Assembly (NCBI GenBank): GCA_023055505.1
Contig: JALIRH010000122.1
Span: forward strand, 869,885-933,884
From: Callipepla californica brunnescens
Lineage: Eukaryota > Chordata > Aves > Galliformes > Odontophoridae
Length of the DNA stretch: 64,000 nt
Reading direction: 5' to 3'
Made by a program: the position numbers and the translations under genes. Below the pieces are notes generated by a model. That model saw only the letters and a program-made list of their open reading frames with translations, was not told the DNA's origin and did no database searches. Position 1 is the first letter of the stretch, and every line of letters begins with the position of its first letter. Shown one piece after another: positions 23,399 to 35,500 of this stretch.

Positions 23399-24200
23399 CT
23401 AAACGTTACAAAGGGGAGCTCCAACCGTGACGTGAAAATAAAGGTGTGTGTCCTGCACTTCCTCAGGCCATCTCATACACAAGCAAACGGGAAGGACGAA
23501 TTCTGAAGGGATACGCTAACTAAAAACCCATTCAGAGTACAGCTGATCTCTATCTCTGCAAGAATCAGAGATACTTAAAACAACTATCATACCGTCCAGA
23601 GCTTCAGAAGATGTATGTATTAAAGATCTTTTCAACACAAGCACGTTTTCTCCTCAAACACCTGCCCTTTGATTGGCACTGCAGCTCTTATACAACTGAG
23701 TCTGTAACAATGCATCTGTTTTTAATGCTACGGTGAGCTGCCTTGTTTTTTAAGTCTCACTCCTGAGTAGAAAACACAACTCCTCCAGACCAAGTCATCG
23801 AATAAAATATCAAGTTATCCTCCTTCTCTGAACAGCAGTCAGCTCCATCTGCATGAACCCCGGTACGATCCACACTGGAAACCATTACTTACAGAAACTG
23901 GTAGCAAGATTTAGCAGATCTACTACACAAATCCTAGACAGCAATTCTATTACCAAGTTACCATGAAGCTTCTGAGCTGCTCACATGGGAGAAAATGGGT
24001 TTGGTACATTTAAATAAACCATACAGATGCGTATTCTTTTCTTTGATGTTTATAAGCGGGACTATTCATAGTGCGCTGAATCAATTCCCAATCACCCAAA
24101 GCAAGGGAAGCTCTCTCAAGTCATCCTTTACACAGAGAAGCCTCTGAATTTAGGAGCAGTGTCCAAACTTGCACAGTATTTGTACTGAAGCGTGGATTAC

Positions 24201-24418
24201 CTTGGATAATACAGGCAAACAAAGCTGTCTCCTTGGAGGAACATCAAAGCGCTGACTTCCAGAAAGCAGTGGAGAAGCAGATGGTGAGAACGGACTTTCC
24301 CTGCAGAGCTCAGCAGTAAAGGATTCCAACGTTCAAGACAAATCTGGAAAACTTCAGTTTCTTCTACTTCCGATACCAATAACAGATCATGAAGAGCCCG
24401 GAAAAGTGTTTCAAGCAT
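24201..24418 (-). pseudogene. XPO1: XPO1-like exon 1 of remnant (1-bp deletion)
   Basis: Encodes LLVSEVEETEVFQICLERWN in one frame. After a one-base shift near 24,314-24,320 it encodes AELCRESPFSPSASPLLSG and FDVPPRRQLCLPVLSK. This corresponds to the exportin-1 segment beginning near residue 340. No earlier XPO1 exon could be found upstream. The left copy is 4,991-5,208. Confidence 0.88.
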
Positions 24419-24693
24419 CTATTTACTAATTACTTTGAACACGGAAGTAGATTGAGAGCATATCACTTCAAGTTTTGCTATCCTAACACCGATAAAATGC
24501 TGAATGAGAGTAGAATCCATTCACAAGGTACAGTAACACTGCAGGGACGTTTACTGCTCAAAGTTACGAGCAACGGAGCACCTGAACAAAGCACAGCACC
24601 GTGTTATTTGGAAAGTGAGCACCAAATCTTAAGCAGACTAGCCTAAAGATATCTAAAAAAGAAATCCAACAGCCAAATTCGTCCCTTTCTGTA

Positions 24694-25253
24694 TGTCAAC
24701 GGTTTACCGGGCTGGATCGGCCCGGTTCTGCGACAATTGGTGCGGGGGTCCCACGGACCCACGGCCCAGGAAAGGGGAAGGGGGAAAGGGAAAATCGAGA
24801 CGGGCCTAGGAACAAAACAGCGGCAACGATCTGAGGAAAGCTAATTTACTAAATAAGATCTCAGAAAGCAAAATAACACAATAGAATACAATATAATTGG
24901 AATTGAAGCTAATGAATCAAACAAAATGAGCAAGAGAATGTCTGATAAACCAAAGGCCTTACGCTAACGCTGAAGGCGAGACGGCAGCAAGCACCCACTG
25001 CCGAGTGATCCCAAAGGAAAGAGAGCGTCCCGTGACCGCAGACAGTTTTTATCTTTCCCTCTGAGCGGAAACACGGAAGAATGCAAAGCATCGCACAGTG
25101 CTCTGAGGAATGGAGTTCTTCTTCTCTTCTGAGACAGGCATACCCAGAACTATCAATAACCCACGGAGCTGGAGCATTAACTCTCCAACTCCCAGCGCAC
25201 CACATGACGTCATGATGTGAAATACCAATACCAAAAATCACAAAGCCATGGCA
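24694..25253. mobile_element. Solo LTR with target duplication CTGTA (right copy)
   Basis: Same element as 5,483-6,041. It starts TGTCAACGG, ends TGGCA and is flanked by CTGTA on both sides (24,689-24,693 and 25,254-25,258). It was inserted before the segment was duplicated. Confidence 0.75.
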
Positions 25254-25258
25254 CTGTA

Positions 25259-26040
25259 TTATCAGAATTGCACCCACCCTCTGAGCTTCTACAAGACGTT
25301 TTCTTTTAGATCCTTCCAAAGAAACAACCCTTAAATGCTCATTTTAAGGACTGCTATTCTCAATACTTACTGCTGCTCTGCTTTCCAAACCCTCTGGGAA
25401 TCTGGAAGAAAACCTTCCAAAAGCACACTGCTTATCTGCATCCAGTGCAAGACATCTACGAGAACATTTTCACCGTTCCTGACCGAACAGCCGCCGTGCA
25501 GACTGAGAAGTTCTGAGCCTGCCACGGAACCAAACAGAACGGAGCGATCTATAAAGTACATTTTGCTTCCATAGCTAAGACACTCAGCAATTCAAAGCAC
25601 TCCAGGCAGAAGGCAGATTGGACATCTCTAGCTGAGATCCCTCCCTGACAGGGATTCAAAACCACCTTCACATTATTCCCACACACATCCATTTCTGTCA
25701 GCAGATTCACTTTCAATAGCTTCTCTAGCTTCTTCCACTAGTCTAGAAGACTGCAATGAACCCACACAGCAATTCCAGAAGATCAGCTACATGCAGAGTA
25801 GGAATAGCCAGATCAGACCTGCACAGCTCCTTTGAGAAGGCTTTTTACCCACACTGTCATCTGTTACACTGTGAGTTACAGCAGTGACACCTGCAGCAAT
25901 TTGAAGCCACTCTAACAAATTCTGTGGAACATTTCAACATCCTAAATGGTTCAGAGCTGAGTTTTGCAGATGGCCACTTAAAGATGCCAGTTTTAACTAT
26001 CTTGATGTAATAGAATTGTAATAGAGCTAGAATTTGCTAC
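25259..26040. other. Unique intergenic stretch upstream of SGF29
   Basis: I recognise no gene here. On the minus strand an open stretch of about 60 codons (about 25,370-25,540) ends at a good donor-like GTAAGT at the duplication limit. Its translation matches nothing I know, so a lost or unrelated exon is possible but unproven. Confidence 0.4.
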
Positions 26041-26495
26041 GTGCAAAGGGCTACCGGGAGAAGGAATGCGTTGCCAGCATCAGATGGAAAGCGACAAGAA
26101 TCCAGATCCCTTACAAGTGCTAGGGGAAAAAAGAGAGCGCCGCGCGGCCCCGGAATCCTGCCCCGCCCCTCCCCCGCTGCCGCTGCCGCTGCCGCTGCCG
26201 CTGCCCGGCCCCACGGCTCCGCCCCCACAGCTCACAGTGCCGTCCCGTACAGCCGCCGCCGCCGCCGCTCCAACGCGCGGTTTCCGCGGTTCCCACGGCA
26301 GCGGAGCCGCCGCTGCCGCGGCTGCTCCAACTCGCGATTTCCGCGGCGCCGCCGCCGCCATAGCACTCCACCGCTCCGTTCATCTGCGGGGGGGGGGGGG
26401 GGGGGGGGGACGACTTCCGTTTCCGGCTTCAGGGACCGGCGCACGCGTAGTGCTATTGCCAGAGCCGCGCGCAGTGGGGGTGGGGTTGTTCGGCC
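26041..26495 (+). promoter_or_regulatory. SGF29: CpG-island promoter and 5' leader of SGF29
   Basis: Very GC- and CpG-rich sequence lies directly upstream of the SGF29 start. It includes a (CCGCTG)n run at about 26,174-26,205, a run of about 23 G at 26,387-26,409 and an ETS-type CTTCCG motif at about 26,414. No TATA box is evident, as is normal for housekeeping CpG promoters. The start site cannot be placed from sequence alone. Confidence 0.75.
26387..26409 (+). repeat. Poly(G) tract in the SGF29 promoter
   Basis: About 23 consecutive G bases lie roughly 85-110 bp before the SGF29 start codon. Length at such tracts is unreliable in any assembly. Confidence 0.9.
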
Positions 26496-26570
26496 ATGGC
26501 GTTGGCGGAGGGGAGGTCGCGCAACGTGGAGCTCCTGGCGGAGCTACAGCGGCTGCTCGCGCACACGCAG
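26496..26570 (+). CDS. SGF29: SGF29 exon 1 (coding)
   Basis: 25 codons from ATGG in a good Kozak context (GCCATGG): MALAEGRSRNVELLAELQRL and then LAHTQ, followed by a GTGGGG donor. It matches the human start (MAL...IAELLTELHQLIKQTQ). It ends in phase 0. Confidence 0.9.
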
Positions 26571-29500
26571 GTGGGGGAGGGGAAAGGGGGGAGAGCGGGG
26601 TGGCGGAGGGAGAAGGGGGGAATAGGGTGTGGGTGGGTGGGGCGGAGTTGGGTGGGGGACGGGGATGTGGGGCAGGGGTTGGAGCTAATGGGGCTCGGTG
26701 CTCGGTTCTATGTCCGGGTGCTCAGTTATGGGGCTGGGGCTGCAGATGTGGGGTCGGGGTTATGGGGCTGGGGTCGGGGTTGTGGGTTTGGGGCCGTCGA
26801 TGTGGGGAGGGCGTATGGGGCTGAGGCCGCCACTCCCCCCGCAGGGAGCACAAGCAGCGAGCACAAGCTCATCGACATCCAGAAAACCCACGGGAGGATG
26901 CAGCCCGAGAACAAGTCAGCGCGGGGACCCCGAAACGAGTGGGGGGGGGGGGGGCAAAAGGGGCGGTGTTACAATAAAAGGGGCGGGGATCAGCCCATCC
27001 ACATTGGTGGGCTTCCATGAAGGGACGGGGAATGCAAAAACAGGGGCGGGGGGAACCAGCTGCCCACTGCTGCTTCACTGCTGCCCCATAGCCTCCTCAT
27101 AGCTGCCCCACTGCTGCCCAAAAGATGTCCCAATACTGCCCCATAGCCGCCACAAAGCTGCCCCATAGCCTTCTCATAGCTGCCCAATGCTGCCCCATAG
27201 CTGCCCTACTGCAGCCACATAGCTGCCTCATAGCTGCCTCACTAGTACCCCATAGCTGCCCCATAGCCTCCCATTAGCCTCCTCATAGCTACCCCACTGC
27301 TGCCCCAAAGCTACCTTACTGCAGCCTCATAGCTGCTCCACTCACGCCCCATAGCCGCCCCATAGTTAACTCCCTGCTGCCCCATAGCCTCCCCATAGCC
27401 ACCTCATAGCTGTTCCTCTGCTGCCCCATAGCTGCCCCACTCTTGCCCAATAGCTGCCCCACTACTGCCCCATAACCTTCCCATGGCCAACTCATAGCTG
27501 CACACTGCTGCCCCATAGCCTTTCCATAGTCTCCACATAGCTGCCCCATAGCTGCCTCACTTCAAACCCATAACTACCCCATGGCTTCCCCACTGCTGCC
27601 CCATAGCTGCCCCACTGCTGCCCCATAGCCGCCCCATAGGCTCCTCTCGTCTGCCCCATGGCTTCCCCACTGCTGCCTAATAGCAGCCCCATACCTGCCA
27701 CACTGCTGCCCCACAGCTGCTCCATAGCATCCCAATAGCCTCCTCATAGCTGCCCGATGCTGCCCCATAGGTGCCCCACTTCTGCCCCTAGCCTCCATGT
27801 AGCTTCCTCATATCTGCCCATTAGCTGCCTCATTGCTGCCCCATAACTTCCCCATGGCTGCCTCACTGCTGCTCCATAGCTGCCACATAGCTGCCCCTCT
27901 CTTGCCCCATAGCTGCCCCAGTTTTGTCCAATAGCTGCCCCAGTACTACCCCACAGCCTCCCCATAGCCAACTCATAGCTGCCCCACTCTTTCCACATAG
28001 CTGCCCACTTCTGCCCCATAGCCTCCCCATAGTTTCCTCATAGCTTCCCCATAGTTGCCTCACAGCTGCCCCATAGCTCCCCTATAGCCTCTCTATAGCC
28101 TTCTCATAGCTATCCCATTAGATGCCACATAGCTGTCACATAGGCACCTCATAGCTGCCTTACTGCTGCCAAATAACAACCTCATAGCTGCCCCACTGCT
28201 GCCCCATAGGCTCCCCATAGCATCCTCATAGATGCTCCATAACTGCCCCATAGCTTCCTCACTGCTGCCCCATAACTGTTCCTATAGCCTTCACAATGCT
28301 ACTGCACAGCTGCCCCATAGCTGCCCCACTGCTGCCTCATAGCTACCCCACTGCTGCCCCATAGCTGCCCTACTCTTGCCAAATAGCTGCCCAACTTTTG
28401 CCCTTTAGCTCCCCCGCTACTGCCCCATAGCCTCCCCATAGCATCCTCATAGCTGCCCCATAGCTTCCTCACTGCTGCCCCATAACTGCCCCATGGCTGC
28501 TTCAGTGCTGCCCCATAGCTGCCCCATAGCTAACTCACTGCTGCCCCATAGCTACATCCCTGCTGCCCTATAGCTGCCACATAGCTGCCTCATAGCTGCA
28601 CCACTGCTGCCCCATAGCCGACCCATAGCTATCTCACTGCTGCCCCATAGCCTCCCCATAGCCACCTCATAGCTGCCCCTCTGCTGCCCCATAGCTGCCC
28701 CACTCTTGCCCCAAAGCCGCCCCATGTCTGCCCCATAGGCTCCCCATATCCTGCTCATAGCTGCTTCCTTATAGGTGCCCCACTACTGCCTCACTGCTGC
28801 CTCAATGCTGCCCCATGGCTGCTTCATAGCTGCCCCATAGCTGCCTCACTGCTGCTCCATAGCCGCCCCATAGCCTCCTCATAGCTGGCCCGTAGATCCC
28901 CCAGTGCTGTTCCATAGATGCCCCACTGCTGTTCCATAGCTGCCCCATTGCAGTTTTATAGCTGCCCCACTACTGCCCATTAGATGCCCCACTACTGCTT
29001 TATAGCCGCCCCATAGCTGCCCCACTACTGCCCCACTTCTGCCCCTCTGCTGCTTCATACCTGCTCCACTACTGCCAAAAAGCTGCCCCGCAGCTGCCCC
29101 GTAGCCTCCCCATAGCCTCCTCATAACTGCCCCACTGCTGCCCCATAGCATCGCCATATCCTCCTCATAGCTGCATCACTGCTTCCCCATAGCTGCCCCA
29201 CTGCTGCCATAGCTGCCCCAATCTTTCCCCATAGCTGCCCCATAGCTGCATCACTGCTGCCCCATAACGGCCCCATACCTGCCTTACTGCTGCCCCATAT
29301 CTGCCACATAGTTGCCTCATATCTACCCCACAGCTGCTCCATATCTGCCCCATAGCTAACTCACTGCTGCCCCATTGCCTCCCCATAGGTAACTCACTGC
29401 TGCCCCACTGCTGCGCCATAGCTGCCCCAGTGCTGCCCCATAGCAGCCCCACTCTTTCCCCGTAGCCGCCCCATAGCTGACCCATAGCCTTCTCCTAACC

Positions 29501-32500
29501 TCCTCATAGCCACCACATAGCTGCCCCACTGCTGCCCCCTATCTGCCCCACTGCTTCAATATAGCCCCCTCATAGCTGCCCCACCGCTGCCCCGTAGTAT
29601 TCCAATAGCCTCCTCATAGCTACCCCATAGCTGCCTCACTGATGCTCCTTTCCTGCCCCACTGCTGTTTCACTGCTATCCCAGAGCTGCCCCATGGCTTC
29701 CACACTACTGCCACGCCATAGCCAGCTCATAGCTGTTCCACTGCTGCCCCATAGGTGCCCCACAGCCGCCCCATATCTGCCCCATATGCTCCCCATATCC
29801 TCCTCATAGCTGCCACATAGCTGCCCTACTCTTGCCCCATAGCTGCCCCAAAGCCACCCCATAGCTACCCCACTACTGCCCCATAGCCTCTCCATAGCCA
29901 CCTCATAGCTGTTCCACTGCTGCCCTATAGCTCCCTCGTAGCTGCCCATTGTTGCCCCATAGCCTTCCATTAGCCTCCTCATAGCTGCCCCATAGCTGCG
30001 CCATGGCTTCGACACTGCTGCCCCACAGCTGCCCAATAGCCTCCTCATAGCTGCCCCGTCGCTGCCCTATGGCTGCCTCATAGCCACCCAATAGCTGCGC
30101 CACTGTTGCCCCATAGCTGCTTCACTGCTCCCCCATAGCTGCCCCACTCTTGCGCCAAAGACGCCCCATATCTGCCCCATATGCTCCCCGTATCCTGCTC
30201 ATAGCTGCCTCACTGCTGCCCCATAGCTGCCTCACTGCTGCATCACTACTGCCCTATAGCTCCCGCATTGCCTCATCATAGCCTGCTCATAGCTGCCCCA
30301 CTGCTGACTCACTGCTGCCTCAATGCTGCCCCATGGCAGCTTCATAGCTGCCCCATAGCTGCCCCACAGCTGCCTCTCTGCTGCCCCATAGCCGCCCCAT
30401 AGCCTTCTCATAGCTGGCCCATAGCTCCCCCAATGGTGTTCCATAGCTGCCCCACTGCTGCCCCACTGCTGCCCCATTGCCTTCCAATAGCTTCCCCGTA
30501 GCTAACTCACTGCAGCCCTATAACTGCCCCATGGGTACCTCACTGCTGCCCCATAGCTGCCCCATAGCATCTCAATAGCCTCCTCATAGCTTCCCCACTG
30601 CTGACTCACTGCTGCCTCAATGCTGCCCCATGGCAGCTTCATAGCTGCCCCATAGCTGCCCCACAGCTGCCTCACTGCTGCCTTATAGCCGCCCCATAGC
30701 TTTCTCATAGCTGGCCCATAGCTCCCCCAATGGTGTTCCATAGATGCCCCACTACTGCCCATTAGATGCCCCACTACTGCCCCATTGCCTCCCCAAAGCT
30801 TCCTTGTAGCTAACTCACTGCAGCCTAATAACTGCCCCATGGGTACCACACTGCTGCCCCATAGCTGCCCCATAGCGTCTCAATAGCCTCCTCATAGCTT
30901 CCCCACTGCTGCCCTATAGCTGCCCTAATGCAACCACATAGCTGTTTCATAGCTGCCTCACTCGTACCCCATAGGTACCTCAGAGCTGCCCCATAGCCTT
31001 CCAATAGCCTCCTCATAGCTGCCCCATAGCTGCCTCTCTCTTACCCCATGATCGCTCCATAGATGACTCATAGCCTCCTCCTAAACTCCTTATAGCCACC
31101 TCATAGCTGCCCCACTGCTGCCCTAGAGCCCCCTCATAGCTGCCCCACCGCTACCCCATAGCCCTCCTATAGCCTCCTCATAGCTGCTCCATAGCTTCCT
31201 CACTCTTGCCCCATAGCTGCGCCATGGCTTCGACACTGCTGCCCCACAGCTGCCCCATAGCCTCCTCATAGCTGCCCCGTAGCTGCCCTATGGCTGCCTC
31301 ATAGCCACCCAATAGCTGCGCCACTGTTGCCCCATAGCTGCTTCACTGCTCCCCCATAGCTGCCTCATTGCTGCCCCAGAACTGCCCGATGGCTGCCTCA
31401 CTGCTGCTCCATTGCTGCCCCATAGCTGCCGCACTGCTGCCCCATCGCTGCTCCACTCTTGCCCCACTGCTGCCCCACTTTTGCCCAATAGCTGCCCCAC
31501 TAATATCCCACAGCCTCCCCATAGCCAACTCACTGCTGCCCTACTCTTTCCCCATAGCTGCCCGACTTCTGCCCCATAGCCTCCCCATAGCTTCCTCATA
31601 GCTTCCCCATAGCTTCCTCACTGCTGCCCCATAACAGCCCCATTGCTGCCTCACTGCTGCCCCATAGCTGCCCAATAGCCTCCCTATAGCCTCCTCATAG
31701 CTACCCCATTGCTGCCCCATGACTACATCTCTGCTGCCCTTTACCTGCCACCTAGCTGCCTCATAGCTGCCCCACTGCTGCCCCATAGCCGCCCCATAGC
31801 TAACTCACTGCTGCCCCATAGTCTCCCCGTAGCCACCTCATAGTTGGCCCACTGCTCCCCCATAGCTGCCCGACTCTTGCCCCAAAGCTGCCCCATATCT
31901 GCCCCATATGCTCCCCATATCCTGCTCATACCTGCCTCACTGCTGCCCCATAGCTGCCTCACTGCTTCCTTATTGCTGCTCCACTGCTGCATCACTACTG
32001 ATCTATAGCTCCAGCATTGCCTCATCATAGCCTCCTCATAGCTGCCCCACTGCTAACTCACTGCTGCCTCAATGCTGCCCCATGGCAGCTTCGTAGCTGC
32101 CCCATAGCTGCCCCACAGCTGCCTCACTGCTGCCCTATAACCGCCCCATAGCCTTCTCATAGCTGGCCCATAGCTGCCCCAAAGGTGGTCCATAGATGCC
32201 CCACTACTGCCCATTAGATGCCCCACTACTGCCCCATAGACACCCCATAGCTTCCCCGTAGCTAACTCACTGCAGCCCTATAACTGCCATGTGGGTACCT
32301 CACTGCTGCCCCATAGCTGCCCCATAGCGTCTCAATAGCCTCCTCATAGCTTCCCCACTGCTGCCCTATAGCTGCCCTAATGCAACCACATAGCTGTTTC
32401 ATAGCTGCCTCACTCGTACCCCATAGGTACCTCAGAGCTGCCCCATAGCCTTCCAATAGCCACCTCATAGCTGCACCTCTGCTGCCCCATAGCTGCCCCA

Positions 32501-35500
32501 CTGCTGCCCTAGAGCCCCCTTAGCTGCCCCACCGCTGCCCCATAGCCCTCCAATAGCCTCCTCATAGCTGCTCCATAGCTGCCTCACTGATGCCTCATAG
32601 CTGCCCCATGGCTTCCACACTCCTGCCCCACAGGTGCCCCATAGCCTCTCCATAGCCACCTCATAGCTGTTCCACTGCTGCCCCATAGCTCCCTCGTAGC
32701 TGCCCACTGTTGCCCCATAGCCTTCCATTGGCCTCCTCATAGCTGCCCCATAGCTGCGCCATGGCTTCGACACTGCTGCCCCACAGCTGCCCAATAGCCT
32801 CCTCATAGCTGCCCCGTCGCTGCCCTATGGCTGCCTCATAGCCACCCAATAGCTGCGCCACTGTTGCCCCATAGCTGCTTCACTGCTCCCCCATAGCTGC
32901 CCCACTCTTGCGCCAAAGACGCCCCATATCTGCCCCATATGCACCCCGTATCCTGCTCATAGCTGCCTCACTGCTGCCCCATAGCTGCCTCACTGCTTCC
33001 TTATTGCTGCCCCACTGCTGCATCACTACTGACCTATAGCTCCCGCATTGCCTCATCATAGCCTCCTCATAGCTGCCCCACTGCTGACTCACTGCTGCCT
33101 CAATGCTGCCCCATGGCAGCTTCATAGCTGGCCCATAGCTCCCCCAATGGTGTCCCATAGATGCCCCACTACTGCCCCACTATTGCCCCACTATTGCCCC
33201 ACTGCTGCCCCACTGCTGTTCCAGTGCTGCCCCATTGCCTCCCCATAGCTTCCCCGTAGCTAACTTACTGCAGCCTTATAACTGCCCCATGGGTACCTCA
33301 CTGCTGCCCCATAGCTGCCCCATAGCATCTCAATAGCCTCCTCATAGCTTCCCCACTGCTGACTCACTGCTGCCTCAATGCTGCCCCATGGCAGCTTCAT
33401 AGCTGCCCCATAGCTGCCCCACAGCTGCCTCACTGCTGCCTTATAGCCGCCCCATAGCTTTCTCATAGCTGCCCCATAGCTCCCCCAATGGTGTTCCATA
33501 GATGCCCCACTACTGCCCATTAGATGCCCCACTACTGCCCCATTGCCTCCCCATAGCTTCCTTGTAGCTAACTCACTGCAGCCTAATAACTGCCCCATGG
33601 GTACCTCACTGCTGCCCCATAGCTGCCCCATAGCATCTCAATAGCCTCCTCATAGCTTCCCCACTGCTGACTCACTGCTGCCTCAATGCTGCCCCATGGC
33701 AGCTTCATAGCTGCCCCATAGCTGCCCCACAGCTGCCTCACTGCTGCCTTATAGCCGCCCCATAGCTTTCTCATAGCTGCCCCATAGCTCCCCCAATGGT
33801 GTTCCATAGATGCCCCACTACTGCCCATTAGATGCCCCACTACTGCCCCATTGCCTCCCCATAGCTTCCTTGTAGCTAACTCACTGCAGCCTAATAACTG
33901 CCCCTTGGGTACCTCACTGCTGCCCCATAGCTGCCCCATAGCGTCTCAATAGCCTCCTCATAGCTTCCCCACTGCTGCCCTATAGCTGCCCTAATGCAAC
34001 CACATAGCTGTTTCATAGCTGCCTCACTCGTACCCCATAGGTACCTCAGAGCTGCCCCATAGCCTTCCAATAGCCTCCTCATAGCGGCCCCATAGCTGCC
34101 CCTCTCTTTCCCCGTGACCGCTCCATAGATGACCCATAGCCTCCTCCTAAACTCCTTATAGCCACCTCATAGCTGCACCACTGCTGCCCCATAGCTGCCC
34201 CACTGCTGCCCTAGAGGCCCCTCATAGCTGCCCCACCGCTGCCCCATAGCCCTCCAATAGCCCTCTCATAGCTGCTCCATAGCTGCCTCACTGATGCCTC
34301 ATAGCTGCCCCATGGCTTCCACACTGCTGCCCCACAGCTGCCCCATAGCCGACCCATAGCTATCTCACTGCTGCCCCATAGCCTCCCCATAGCCACCTCA
34401 TAGCTGCCCCTCTGCTGCCCCATAGCTGCCCCACTCTTGCCCCAAAGCCGCCCCATGTCTGCCCCATAGGCTCCCCATATCCTGCTCATAGCTGCTTCCT
34501 TATAGGTGCCCCACTACTGCCTCACTGCTGCCTCAATGCTGCCCCATGGCTGCTTCATAGCTGCCCCATAGCTGCCTCACTGCTGCTCCATAGCCGCCCC
34601 ATAGCCTCCTCATAGCTGGCCCGTAGATCCCCCAGTGCTGTTCCATAGATGCCCCACTGCTGTTCCATAGCTGCCCCATTGCAGTTTTATAGCTGCCCCA
34701 CTACTGCCCATTAGATGCCCCACTACTGCTTTATAGCCGCCCCATAGCTGCCCCACTACTGCCCCACTTCTGCCCCTCTGCTGCTTCATACCTGCTCCAC
34801 TACTGCCAAAAAGCTGCCCCGCAGCTGCCCCGTAGCCTCCCCATAGCCTCCTCATAACTGCCCCACTGCTGCCCCATAGCATCGCCATATCCTCCTCATA
34901 GCTGCATCACTGCTTCCCCATAGCTGCCCCACTGCTGCCATAGCTGCCCCAATCTTTCCCCATAGCTGCCCCATAGCTGCATCACTGCTGCCCCATAACG
35001 GCCCCATACCTGCCTTACTGCTGCCCCATATCTGCCACATAGTTGCCTCATATCTACCCCACAGCTGCTCCATATCTGCCCCATAGCTAACTCACTGCTG
35101 CCCCATTGCCTCCCCATAGGTAACTCACTGCTGCCCCACTGCTGCGCCATAGCTGCCCCAGTGCTGCCCCATAGCAGCCCCACTCTTTCCCCGTAGCCGC
35201 CCCATAGCTGACCCATAGCCTTCTCCTAACCTCCTCATAGCCACCACATAGCTGCCCCACTGCTGCCCCCTATCTGCCCCACTGCTTCAATATAGCCCCC
35301 TCATAGCTGCCCCACCGCTGCCCCGTAGTATTCCAATAGCCTCCTCATAGCTACCCCATAGCTGCCTCACTGATGCTCCTTTCCTGCCCCACTGCTGTTT
35401 CACTGCTATCCCAGAGCTGCCCCATGGCTTCCACACTACTGCCACGCCATAGCCAGCTCATAGCTGTTCCACTGCTGCCCCATAGGTGCCCCACAGCCGC

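Larger units (their letters stand above)
14643..24418 (-). pseudogene. XPO1: XPO1-like pseudogene, most complete copy (nine exons)
   Basis: Nine exon remnants in normal order correspond to about residues 340-840 of exportin-1 (CRM1), the RanGTP-dependent nuclear export receptor. Introns are retained, so this is a duplicated gene piece, not a retrocopy. The exons for the N-terminal third and the C-terminal quarter were not found. The 5' side runs into a solo LTR and unrecognised DNA before SGF29; the 3' side runs into telomere-type repeat. The first five exons carry frameshifts, an insertion and stops. The last four are fully open and correctly phased. The intron between the fifth and sixth exons holds a CR1 split by an LTR. 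A product would lack most of the HEAT-repeat ring, so I infer a non-functional relic, although transcription of the open part is possible. Confidence 0.88.
19211..25369 (+). repeat. Direct segmental duplicate, right copy (of 1-6,157)
   Basis: Nearly identical to the left end of the window, at offsets of 19,210-19,212. The right limit at 25,369 is where the other copy enters minisatellite. This copy instead continues into unique sequence and the SGF29 promoter, so it looks like the parental arrangement. Confidence 0.95.

Noticed and set aside
25370..25540. Possible extra XPO1 exon on the minus strand ending at GTAAGT
   Set aside because: A faint likeness to an earlier XPO1 segment (leucines around a Trp) was seen, but identity is too low and the length does not fit. 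Left unassigned.
26041..26824. Long GC-rich open frames (Ala/Arg/Gly-rich) across the SGF29 promoter
   Set aside because: CpG-rich DNA has few stop codons. The real start is supported by the match to the SGF29 N-terminus at 26,496.
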